A stretch of DNA of 64,000 bases, from contig CALVHN010000001.1 of assembly GCA_944327845.1 (NCBI GenBank), positions 73,149-137,148 of the forward strand, read 5' to 3'. Made by a program: the position numbers and the translations under genes. Under the pieces are notes generated by a model that was not told the origin of the DNA, searched no databases, and saw only the letters and a program-made list of their open reading frames with translations. This document shows positions 57,528-64,000 of this stretch, in pieces. Positions within the stretch are counted from its first letter, which is position 1; each line of letters starts with the position of its first letter. Source of the stretch: an uncultured Bacilli bacterium (GTDB lineage: Bacteria > Bacillota_I > Bacilli_A > RFN20 > CAG-826).

Positions 57528-58015
57528 TGAAAAAAAAGTTTAATTCTTTTTGTGATGGCGAAAAAATTAATTATATTTTTGACTATCAAACTTTAAATTC
57601 ATTAAATAAATCTTCAGACATTAAATCTATTGATGATGTAAATATTACAATACATGTCTTAAAATTTGACAGTTACATTACTTTAAAATTTAAAGGCGAA
57701 ATAGACTTAACTTTAATTAGTGCATATAGTTTTAAACCATTTAAAAATTTAGTAAAAATTGATGATGAAATATTAAAATTTACTAATATTAAAGAATATG
57801 AAAACGAAGAAGTAATTTATTTAAAAGATGTGATTGATTTGGATGAAATAATTTATTCTTTAATTGTTATAAACTTACCTTTAAATCCACATAAAGATGA
57901 CGAAAGTCTCGATGATATCGAAGGAATTCATGTTTATAGTGAAGATGAAGCTGAAAAAGAAAGAACCAATAACTCACCTTTTTCAAAGTTAAAAGATATG
58001 GATTTTGATGATTAA
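57527..58015 (+). CDS. DUF177/YceD-like protein
   Basis: 162 residues; acidic C-terminal half (VINLPLNPHKDDESLDDIEG) and a pattern ID.. VEI..LEI-like, as in the YceD/DUF177 family, which is linked to 23S rRNA accumulation and is usually followed by rpmF (ribosomal protein L32). Here no rpmF follows: the gene ends in a terminator and then mraZ. The start overlaps the end of pheT, so it is part of the pheST transcript. The family call rests on overall pattern and is moderate. Confidence 0.6.
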   Translation: MKKKFNSFCDGEKINYIFDYQTLNSLNKSSDIKSIDDVNITIHVLKFDSYITLKFKGEIDLTLISAYSFKPFKNLVKIDDEILKFTNIKEYENEEVIYLKDVIDLDEIIYSLIVINLPLNPHKDDESLDDIEGIHVYSEDEAEKERTNNSPFSKLKDMDFDD

Positions 58016-58038
58016 TAATCAAAATAATTCTAATTGAT

Positions 58039-58065
58039 AAGCCACTCTCAATTGAGTGGCTTTTT
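58039..58065 (+). terminator. intrinsic terminator after the YceD-like gene
   Basis: Stem AAGCCACTC (58039-58047) / GAGTGGCTT (58054-58062) with T run. Confidence 0.92.
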
Positions 58066-58104
58066 ACATTGTCAAAAAAATTAGATAAAAAATTAAATTA
58101 AAGA

Positions 58105-58175
58105 TTTACATATTTTTTTATTAAATGTATGATTTAGTTAATTGTAGTGGGAGAAAGTGGGTTAAAGTGTAAAAT
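58105..58175 (+). promoter_or_regulatory. mraZ promoter with three MraZ-type boxes
   Basis: TTTACA (58105-58110), 17-base spacer and TATGAT (58128-58133) form a good promoter. Immediately after the expected start are three 10-bp units: AGTGGGAGAA (58146), AGTGGGTTAA (58156) and AGTGTAAAAT (58166). MraZ binds repeated AAAGTG(T/G) or TGGGN boxes at about 10-bp spacing, so autoregulation of the division cluster is likely. Confidence 0.8.
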
Positions 58176-58176
58176 T

Positions 58177-58608
58177 ATGTTCTTCGGGAGCTATGAATAT
58201 AGTATAGATGCAAAAGGTAGGCTAGTCTTACCTAGTAAAATGAGATCAGAAGAGAATGAAAAATTCTATATGATTAAGGGTTACGATGGTTGCCTCTCTT
58301 TGTATACTGAAGCTGATTTTGCAAAATACACTTCAAGATTACAAACATTACAATTTGAAAAAGAGATTGTTCGTTTGCATCAAAGACTTTTATTATCAAC
58401 AGTAGTTGAAGTTAAATTAGATTCACACGGACGAATTCAAATTCCACTTAAGACATTAAAAGATTACAACATTGGTTTAAAAGTAATGATTATTGGAGTG
58501 CTTGATCACATTGAAATTTGGAATCTTGAAACATTTAATAACTATAAGATAGAACATGAGAAAGATTTCGAAAAAGATGCTGAAGCAATATTAAAAGATG
58601 AAATCTAA
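58177..58608 (+). CDS. mraZ: transcriptional regulator MraZ
   Basis: 143 residues from the ATG at 58177. Two AbrB-like repeats, each with the DxxGR signature: YEYSIDAKGRLVLPSKMR and EVKLDSHGRIQIPLKTL. MraZ binds DNA as a large ring and controls the division and wall gene cluster. A GTG at 58147 lies inside the operator boxes and was not chosen. No strong Shine-Dalgarno is seen; the boxes occupy the leader. It overlaps rsmH by 11 bases. Confidence 0.95.
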   Translation: MFFGSYEYSIDAKGRLVLPSKMRSEENEKFYMIKGYDGCLSLYTEADFAKYTSRLQTLQFEKEIVRLHQRLLLSTVVEVKLDSHGRIQIPLKTLKDYNIGLKVMIIGVLDHIEIWNLETFNNYKIEHEKDFEKDAEAILKDEI

Positions 58609-59539
58609 TTATCATTATTCAGTAATGCTTAATGAATCAATTGATGGATTAAACATTAAAGAAAATGGAATATATGTTGACTGTACTTTAGGTCGAGGTG
58701 GACATGCTTCAAAAATCTTATCGCAATTAAAAACAGGTTTATTAATTGGAATTGATCAAGATCAAGAGGCAATTGATTATTCAAAAGAATTATTATCAAG
58801 TATTTCATCAAATTATAAGGTTGTTAAAAATAATTTTCGAAACATAGATAAGATTCTAGAAGAATTGAATATCAATAAAATTGATGGTGCCATATATGAT
58901 TTAGGCGTTTCTTCTCCACAGTTTGATGAAGATTATCGAGGATTTTCTTATAAATTTGATTCATCGCTTGACATGAGGATGGATCAAAATAATCCTTTAA
59001 CTGCAAAGTACATCGTAAATAATTATTCATTAAATGATTTAGTTAGAATTTTTAAAGAATATGGAGAAGAAAAATATTCATACTCAATTGCAAAAAATAT
59101 TGTTGAGCAAAGAAAAAGTAAAGAAATTTGTACTACATTTGATTTAGTAGAAATTATTAAAAAATCTAAACCTACCAAAGAATTAAATAAAAAAGGGCAC
59201 CCAGCAAAACAAATTTTCCAAGCATTAAGAATTGAAGTAAACGATGAGTTGAATGCTTTAGAGGATTCTCTAAATAAAATTCTTAAATTATTAAATGTAG
59301 GTGGTAGGTTGGTTGTTATTTCATTTCATTCCTTAGAAGATAGAATTGTAAAAAATATTTTTAAAGAAAATTCTGTTGTTGAAGGAAATAGAGTAAATGA
59401 AATAATCGATCCGAAAAATATCAAACAAGCAAATTATCGAAGTATAAATAAAAAAGTCATTTTTCCTTCTGATAAAGAATTAGAAGAAAATAGTCGTTCA
59501 AAATCGGCAAAATTAAGAATATTGGAAAGATTAAGATAA
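58598..59539 (+). CDS. rsmH: 16S rRNA (cytosine-1402-N4)-methyltransferase
   Basis: 313 residues. HYSVMLNESIDGLNI, VDCTLGRGGHASKIL (S-adenosylmethionine loop), YDLGVSSPQFDEDYRGFSY and FQALRIEVNDELNALE, SFHSLEDRIVKN are the RsmH/MraW signature. It methylates C1402 of 16S rRNA. Second gene of the mraZ-led cluster. Confidence 0.97.
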   Translation: MKSNYHYSVMLNESIDGLNIKENGIYVDCTLGRGGHASKILSQLKTGLLIGIDQDQEAIDYSKELLSSISSNYKVVKNNFRNIDKILEELNINKIDGAIYDLGVSSPQFDEDYRGFSYKFDSSLDMRMDQNNPLTAKYIVNNYSLNDLVRIFKEYGEEKYSYSIAKNIVEQRKSKEICTTFDLVEIIKKSKPTKELNKKGHPAKQIFQALRIEVNDELNALEDSLNKILKLLNVGGRLVVISFHSLEDRIVKNIFKENSVVEGNRVNEIIDPKNIKQANYRSINKKVIFPSDKELEENSRSKSAKLRILERLR

Positions 59540-59554
59540 AAGAGAGGTAGGAAC

Positions 59555-59779
59555 ATGGAAGACAAATTAATTAAAAATCATCACGGAGCCACATATTATT
59601 ACTTTAGAAAAATAAGTACTTTTTTTGGCATTTTCTTAGTTTCAAGTGCAATTGTTGCTATTCCAATTTCAGTTGCCGCATCGATTAGAGCAGTTAATGA
59701 GAGTAATGTAGAAAAAGAGAAAGAAAAAGAAACTAATAATATTACTCAAGATTCAGAAAAAGATTTATTACTTTTTTAA
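59555..59779 (+). CDS. small single-pass membrane protein in the ftsL position
   Basis: 74 residues: a short N-terminal cytoplasmic part, one membrane helix (about residues 22-46, KISTFFGIFLVSSAIVAI), and a polar tail (NVEKEKEKETNNITQDSE). GAGAGGTAGGA precedes the ATG. The location between rsmH and ftsA is where ftsL stands in many Bacillota, but the leucine-zipper coiled coil of FtsL is missing and the protein is shorter. I do not recognise a family. It could be a degenerate FtsL or a membrane anchor for the division machinery. Confidence 0.65.
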   Translation: MEDKLIKNHHGATYYYFRKISTFFGIFLVSSAIVAIPISVAASIRAVNESNVEKEKEKETNNITQDSEKDLLLF

Positions 59780-59805
59780 CAATATATTCCTCCAATTTAA
59801 AAGGC

Positions 59806-59831
59806 AAGGCAATTTCTTAGATTGCCTTTTA
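59806..59831 (+). terminator. weak terminator-like hairpin after the small membrane protein gene
   Basis: Stem AAGGCAAT (59806-59813) / ATTGCCTT (59821-59828) followed by TT. The T tract is short. Confidence 0.5.
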
Positions 59832-59881
59832 AATTACTTAAAAGCTACTAAAAATCAACTAAAAAATTAATTTTTAGTTAA

Positions 59882-59910
59882 TTGTCTATTAAAAATACGA
59901 AGTTTATAAT
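59882..59910 (+). promoter_or_regulatory. promoter of ftsA-ftsZ, leaderless spacing
   Basis: TTGTCT (59882-59887), 17-base spacer and TATAAT (59905-59910). The -10 box ends six bases before the ATG at 59917, and there is no Shine-Dalgarno site. This separates ftsAZ transcription from mraZ-rsmH. Confidence 0.75.
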
Positions 59911-59916
59911 TTATAT

Positions 59917-61143
59917 ATGGAAAAAATTGCTACATTAGAAATTGAAAATTCATCATTTAGAGTTACTGTTGGATATTTGCTTGATAATAAAGTAGATATC
60001 ATTTATCGTAAGGTCTTTCCTTTAACAATACCTTTAAATGATTTTGATATTTATGATTTTGAAAGTTTAGCTAATGATTTAAGTGTTTTAAAACATCTTG
60101 AAGATAAAAAATTAACTATTCCAGTAAATGAAGTGGTTTTAATTTATCCTCCTTATGGTTTAGATGTTTATACTTCAACAAAGGAAACAAATACTATTTC
60201 AGACGATTCAAAAATAACTGCTTTAGATATTTCAAATTGCTTATCTATTATTAAAAAAGAAAGAATACCTAATCCTAATAATATAATGGTTGATGTTATA
60301 CCTAACTTATTTTATTTAGATAATAATGTTGAGATTTTTCAACCTCCTTTAGATCGATTTTCTTCGATTTTAAGAATCAAGGCTAATATCTATACACTTC
60401 CTAAAAAGATGATTGATGATATTAAAAAAGTTCTTTCAATGATAAAAATTAAAGTTAAAAAAGAAGTAATTGCACCTGTTGGAACAACATATTTACTTAC
60501 TTCTTTACATTATAATCCGATACATTATTTTTTAATTAACTTTGGTGAAAGAACAACAACAGTCTCATTAGTTTCAGGTAGAAGTGTTGTATCTAGTACA
60601 TATTTTCCTACTGGAATTGAACATTTAGTTGATCGAATTTCTTTAAACTTTAATATTGATAAAGATGTTGCAAATAAATTTAAGAATATTTTAGGTTTAG
60701 ATGAACGCAAATCAACCTTTAATCCAAGCATTTTTCAAGATAATGATGGTGAATTTTCAAAACGAATAAATAATGAAGATTTGGTAAATATTGTCAGTTC
60801 CTTTTTAAAGGAATGGGTTGTTTCTATTAAAAATGCTTTTTCCACTTTATTTATTGATAGCGCTAATGAATTAAATTTACCTATTGTTTTAACTGGTGAA
60901 GGTAGTGAACTTAATGGTTTATTAGGATATTTAAAGAGATTTTTTGTAGATACTTCTATTACAATTTTTAAAACTAATACAGTTGGAGCTATTGAACCTA
61001 GCTGGGTTAATTCAATCGCTGCTATTTATTTTACAAGTGTTTATAAAGGCTCACTTGCTGACAATGAGAAAAATAAAGTTAATGAAGTTTTCAGAATCGA
61101 ATCAAAAAATGAAGATTATAGTGAACTAAAAGATACATTATAA
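59917..61143 (+). CDS. ftsA: FtsA-like actin-fold division protein (divergent)
   Basis: 408 residues. The position directly before ftsZ and the overall plan identify it as FtsA: actin-like 1A and SHS2 regions, a phosphate-2-like strand HYFLINFGERTTTVSLVSG (residues near 206) and the adenosine motif VLTGEGSELNGLLGYL. Several ATP-site residues are altered: the usual DxG at the phosphate-2 loop reads NFG, and the phosphate-1 loop IENSSFRVTVG lacks the Gly-Thr pair. The C-terminus (NKVNEVFRIESKNEDYSELK) does not look like the amphipathic membrane-targeting helix of FtsA. It may depend on another anchor and may bind ATP weakly. Confidence 0.8.
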   Translation: MEKIATLEIENSSFRVTVGYLLDNKVDIIYRKVFPLTIPLNDFDIYDFESLANDLSVLKHLEDKKLTIPVNEVVLIYPPYGLDVYTSTKETNTISDDSKITALDISNCLSIIKKERIPNPNNIMVDVIPNLFYLDNNVEIFQPPLDRFSSILRIKANIYTLPKKMIDDIKKVLSMIKIKVKKEVIAPVGTTYLLTSLHYNPIHYFLINFGERTTTVSLVSGRSVVSSTYFPTGIEHLVDRISLNFNIDKDVANKFKNILGLDERKSTFNPSIFQDNDGEFSKRINNEDLVNIVSSFLKEWVVSIKNAFSTLFIDSANELNLPIVLTGEGSELNGLLGYLKRFFVDTSITIFKTNTVGAIEPSWVNSIAAIYFTSVYKGSLADNEKNKVNEVFRIESKNEDYSELKDTL

Positions 61144-61158
61144 AGAAGGGAGAATTTT

Positions 61159-62274
61159 ATGTTTAGTAATGATAGTTTAGATAATTTTGAACCAGTTGCT
61201 AAAATTATTGTAATTGGTGTTGGTGGAGCAGGTAATAATGCCGTTAATAGAATGATTGATGAAAATATTAATAATGTTGAGTTTTATGTTGCTAATACTG
61301 ATAAACAAGCTTTATCTTTATCAAAAGCTCCAAATAGAATAATTTTAGGTGAAAGTTTAACAAATGGACTTGGAGCAGGTGGCGATCCTAAAGTTGGAAA
61401 AGCAGCTGCAGAAGCTTCACAAGAAGACATTGAAAAAATTGTTACTGGTGTCAATATGGTTTTTATTGCTGCTGGAATGGGTGGGGGAACTGGAACTGGT
61501 GCTGCACCTGTTATCGCAAAGATTGCTAAAGAAAAAGGGGCTTTGGTTGTTGCAATTGTCACTAGACCATTTAGTTTTGAAGGAAATAAGAAAAATCAAT
61601 TTGCAATTGAAGGATTAAATGAATTAAAAAATGCTTCTGATAGTTTAATTATTGTTAGTAATGATAAATTATTGATTAACAGTGGAAATTTAAGAATTGG
61701 TGATGCTTTTTCTGAAGCCGATAAAGTTTTAGCATCAAGTGTTAAAACTGTTACCGATTTAATTTTAATGCCTGCGATTATTAATCTTGATTTTGCTGAT
61801 GTTAAAAGTACTTTAAAAGATAGTGGTGTTTCTTTAATTGGTTTTGGTACTGGAACTGGAGAAAAAAGAGCTGAAGAAGCAGCAAGAACTGCCTTATCTT
61901 CTCCTTTAATTGAACAATCTATTGAAGGTGCAACAAAAGGTATTTGTCATGTTACTTGCGGACCTGAAGTTTCTTTATTTGATTCTCAAACTTGTGTTCA
62001 AAAAATTATTGAAAAGAGTGGAAATACAATGGATATGAAATTTGGTATTTCTATTAATGACCAACTTGGTGATCAAATTTTAGTTTCAATTATTGCAAGT
62101 GGTTTTAAAGGTGAAATTGATTTTTCAAAGACAAATTTATCTTTATATAAAAACACAATTCAAGATATAAAAGATAGACAAAAAGATTTAGATGGTTTAG
62201 TTAATCAAAATAATACTGAAGAAGATAATAAAAACGATTTTATTCCTACTTTCTTAGAAGGCAGAGACTTTTAA
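61159..62274 (+). CDS. ftsZ: cell division protein FtsZ
   Basis: 371 residues: the tubulin-like GTPase domain with VGGAGNNAVNRM, GGDPKVGKAAAEAS, the GMGGGTGTGAAPVIA glycine loop and, later, the synergy-loop region NLDFADVKSTL. The variable linker is short and the C-terminal peptide DFIPTFLEGRDF is present, which is the docking segment for FtsA-like partners. It polymerises into the division ring. GAAGGGAG precedes the ATG, 15 bases after ftsA. Confidence 0.97.
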   Translation: MFSNDSLDNFEPVAKIIVIGVGGAGNNAVNRMIDENINNVEFYVANTDKQALSLSKAPNRIILGESLTNGLGAGGDPKVGKAAAEASQEDIEKIVTGVNMVFIAAGMGGGTGTGAAPVIAKIAKEKGALVVAIVTRPFSFEGNKKNQFAIEGLNELKNASDSLIIVSNDKLLINSGNLRIGDAFSEADKVLASSVKTVTDLILMPAIINLDFADVKSTLKDSGVSLIGFGTGTGEKRAEEAARTALSSPLIEQSIEGATKGICHVTCGPEVSLFDSQTCVQKIIEKSGNTMDMKFGISINDQLGDQILVSIIASGFKGEIDFSKTNLSLYKNTIQDIKDRQKDLDGLVNQNNTEEDNKNDFIPTFLEGRDF

Positions 62275-62281
62275 TTGTTAA

Positions 62282-62505
62282 TTGAATTTAATTAATGTTT
62301 TTACTATAATTTCTACATAAAAGACACGTCTTTTAGACTTTAATGCGTAGAGAGATATCGTTTGGTGAAAGATATTCATTAAATCTAATAAGATATCACT
62401 TTTATTTAGGTTAAATTTTATAAGTGATTAATATATATTTATATTAATAACTAAGGTGGTACCACGTTAAATTTACGTCCTTAGATTAACTAAGGACTTT
62501 TTATT
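62282..62505 (+). ncRNA. promoter and T-box riboswitch of ileS (ATC specifier)
   Basis: Promoter TTGAAT (62282-62287), 17-base spacer, TATAAT (62305-62310). The leader has an ATC specifier (62395-62397) followed by A, the T-box AAGGTGGTACCACG at 62453-62466 and the terminator stem GTCCTTAG (62477-62484) / CTAAGGAC (62490-62497) with a U-run. Uncharged tRNA-Ile should prevent termination. Confidence 0.92.
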
Positions 62506-62519
62506 TTTTTGGAGGTTTT

Positions 62520-64000
62520 ATGGAAACAAAAGATAGCTTATTAATGCCTAAAACAAATTTTGAAATGAGAGGCAACTTAAATCAAAAAGAACCTATATTA
62601 GTTAAAAAATGGCAAGAAAATGATATATACCATAAGATGAATGAGAATCGTCCACTTGATGATTACATGCTTCATGATGGTCCTCCTTATGCAAATGGTG
62701 CAATGCACTGTGGACATTTATTAAATCGAGTTCTTAAAGATTTTGTTGTTCGTTTTAAAAATATGCAAGGGCATAAAACAAACTTTGTTTTTGGCTGGGA
62801 CACTCATGGATTACCAATTGAAAATATGGTAACAAAAAGTGGTGTTAATCGTAAAACTACTCCAATCTATGAATTTAGAGAAAAATGTAAAGAATATGCC
62901 TTATCACAAGTTGAAAAACAAAAAAGTGAAATTCAAAGACTTGGATGTTTAGGCGATTATGAAAATCCTTATTTAACTTTAAATAAAGAATTTGAAGCTA
63001 GTGAAATTCATTGTTTTTCTGTTATGGCTCAAAAAGGTTTAATTTATAAAGGACTTAAACCTGTTTATTGGTCACCAAGTAGTGAATCTGCATTAGCTGA
63101 AGCTGAAATTGAATATCACGATGTTGAAGCTTATACAATTTATGTTTCTTTTGAAATTATTGATGGAAAAAATATCGTTCCTAATGGTACCAAAGCTATT
63201 ATTTGGACAACAACACCTTGGACTTTACCTGCAAATTTAGCAATTTGTGCTCATCCAGATTTTATTTATGGCTTATTTGAAACTGACTTAGGTAATTTTA
63301 TCTTCTTAAGAGATTTAGAAAATACTTTAAAAGAGAAAATTGGTTTTAAAGAATGTAAATTAATTAAAGAATATGAAGGTAAAGAATTAGAAGGCATCAA
63401 AGCAAAGCATCCTTTTTATGATCGTGAATCAGTTTTAATTTTAGGGGATTACGTTACAAGTGATACTGGTACAGGTCTTGTTCATATTGCTCCAGGTCAT
63501 GGTGAAGATGACTATAATGTTTGTTTAAAATATGGAATTAAACCTTATTGTCCAGTTGATGAACATGGAAAAATGATGGCTGAAGCTGGAGAAAGATTAG
63601 CTGGATTATTTTATGAAGATGCAAATTTAGAAGTTTTAAAAATTTTACAAGAAAATAATTGCTTATTAAAAGAAGAAAAGATTGTTCATAGCTATCCTCA
63701 TGATTGGAGAACACATAAACCTGTTATTTTTAGAGCTACTTCTCAATGGTTCTGTTCTATTGAGCCAATTAGAAATTTATTACTTAAAGAAATTGATAAT
63801 GTTGAATGGACTCCAGCTTGGGGAAAAACCAGAATGACTAATATGATTAAAGATCGTAATGATTGGTGTATTTCACGTCAAAGAGCTTGGGGTGTACCTA
63901 TTCCAATTATATACTGTGAAGATGGAACTCCTATTTTAGAAAAGGAAGTTTTTGATCATATTGAAAAATTAATTCGAGAAAATGGTTCAAATATTTGGTA
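62520..64000 (+). CDS. ileS: isoleucyl-tRNA synthetase (3' partial)
   Basis: The first 493 codons are in the window; no stop occurs before the end. The class I signature DGPPYANGAMHCGH (HxGH, residues near 60), GWDTHGLPIEN, the editing-domain TTTPWTLPAN and DTGTGLVHIAPGHGEDD are those of IleRS. It charges tRNA-Ile and hydrolyses mischarged Val-tRNA-Ile. GGAGG lies six bases before the ATG. Expression is under the T-box leader. Confidence 0.96.
   Translation, partial: METKDSLLMPKTNFEMRGNLNQKEPILVKKWQENDIYHKMNENRPLDDYMLHDGPPYANGAMHCGHLLNRVLKDFVVRFKNMQGHKTNFVFGWDTHGLPIENMVTKSGVNRKTTPIYEFREKCKEYALSQVEKQKSEIQRLGCLGDYENPYLTLNKEFEASEIHCFSVMAQKGLIYKGLKPVYWSPSSESALAEAEIEYHDVEAYTIYVSFEIIDGKNIVPNGTKAIIWTTTPWTLPANLAICAHPDFIYGLFETDLGNFIFLRDLENTLKEKIGFKECKLIKEYEGKELEGIKAKHPFYDRESVLILGDYVTSDTGTGLVHIAPGHGEDDYNVCLKYGIKPYCPVDEHGKMMAEAGERLAGLFYEDANLEVLKILQENNCLLKEEKIVHSYPHDWRTHKPVIFRATSQWFCSIEPIRNLLLKEIDNVEWTPAWGKTRMTNMIKDRNDWCISRQRAWGVPIPIIYCEDGTPILEKEVFDHIEKLIRENGSNIW

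Noticed and set aside
59806-59831. Strong terminator fully separating the small membrane protein from ftsA
   Set aside because: The hairpin has only a short T tract; it is recorded as weak. Separation of transcription is better supported by the ftsA promoter.

Overview
The window is very AT-rich DNA from a low-GC Gram-positive (Bacillota) bacterium, most likely a wall-less or wall-reduced gut Mollicutes/RF39/Izemoplasma/Erysipelotrichia-type lineage. Evidence: T-box leaders, DnaB/DnaI helicase loading, AgrA/AgrC-type signalling, a BspA-like surface protein, and a cell-division cluster reduced to mraZ-rsmH-small membrane protein-ftsA-ftsZ with no peptidoglycan genes inside it. UGA is an ordinary stop (53073-53075 and 53813-53815), so the code is standard, not that of Mycoplasma. 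The exact taxon is inference.

Layout. 1-6000 is an accessory region: the 3' part of a BspA/InlB-repeat protein, unrecognised ORFs, a gene broken by one extra base, and an 855-base gene-poor stretch with three 23-bp tandem repeats. 6048-10762 (minus strand) holds chorismate mutase, an SLC13-like permease, a U32/TrhP-type protein and a purine permease. 11040-24301 is a sugar/surface island: a LytTR two-component system, a four-helix membrane protein with a domain-permuted membrane-anchored GH3 glycosidase, an MFS transporter, a glycosyltransferase plus acyltransferase pair, a tRNA, and a second, oppositely oriented copy of the membrane-protein/GH3 pair. 24420-31007 has small transporters, a LysR regulator, two tRNAs, tex and gpmA.

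31103-47310 is core genome: T-box-thrS, pfkA-pyk, dnaB-dnaI, and the tight operon ackA-nrnA-dnaE-polA-mutM/coaE (a fusion). This resembles a compacted form of a Bacillus subtilis neighbourhood. 47540-51868 is a glgB-glgP glycogen operon. 52419-58015 carries ygjP-like, ysgA-like, T-box-pheST and a YceD-like gene. 58128-62274 is the reduced division cluster, and the window ends inside T-box-ileS.

Two themes cut across the window. First, many operon-first genes have a -10 hexamer ending only 6-8 bases before the ATG and no Shine-Dalgarno, whereas genes with a leader and many operon-internal genes have clear AGGAGG-type sites; this points to widespread leaderless transcription. Second, the GH3 island looks like a regulated glycan-foraging system: a 20-bp-period direct repeat of the LytTR-site type, then a near-perfect cre site over the promoter, lie between the two-component genes and the first GH3 cassette.
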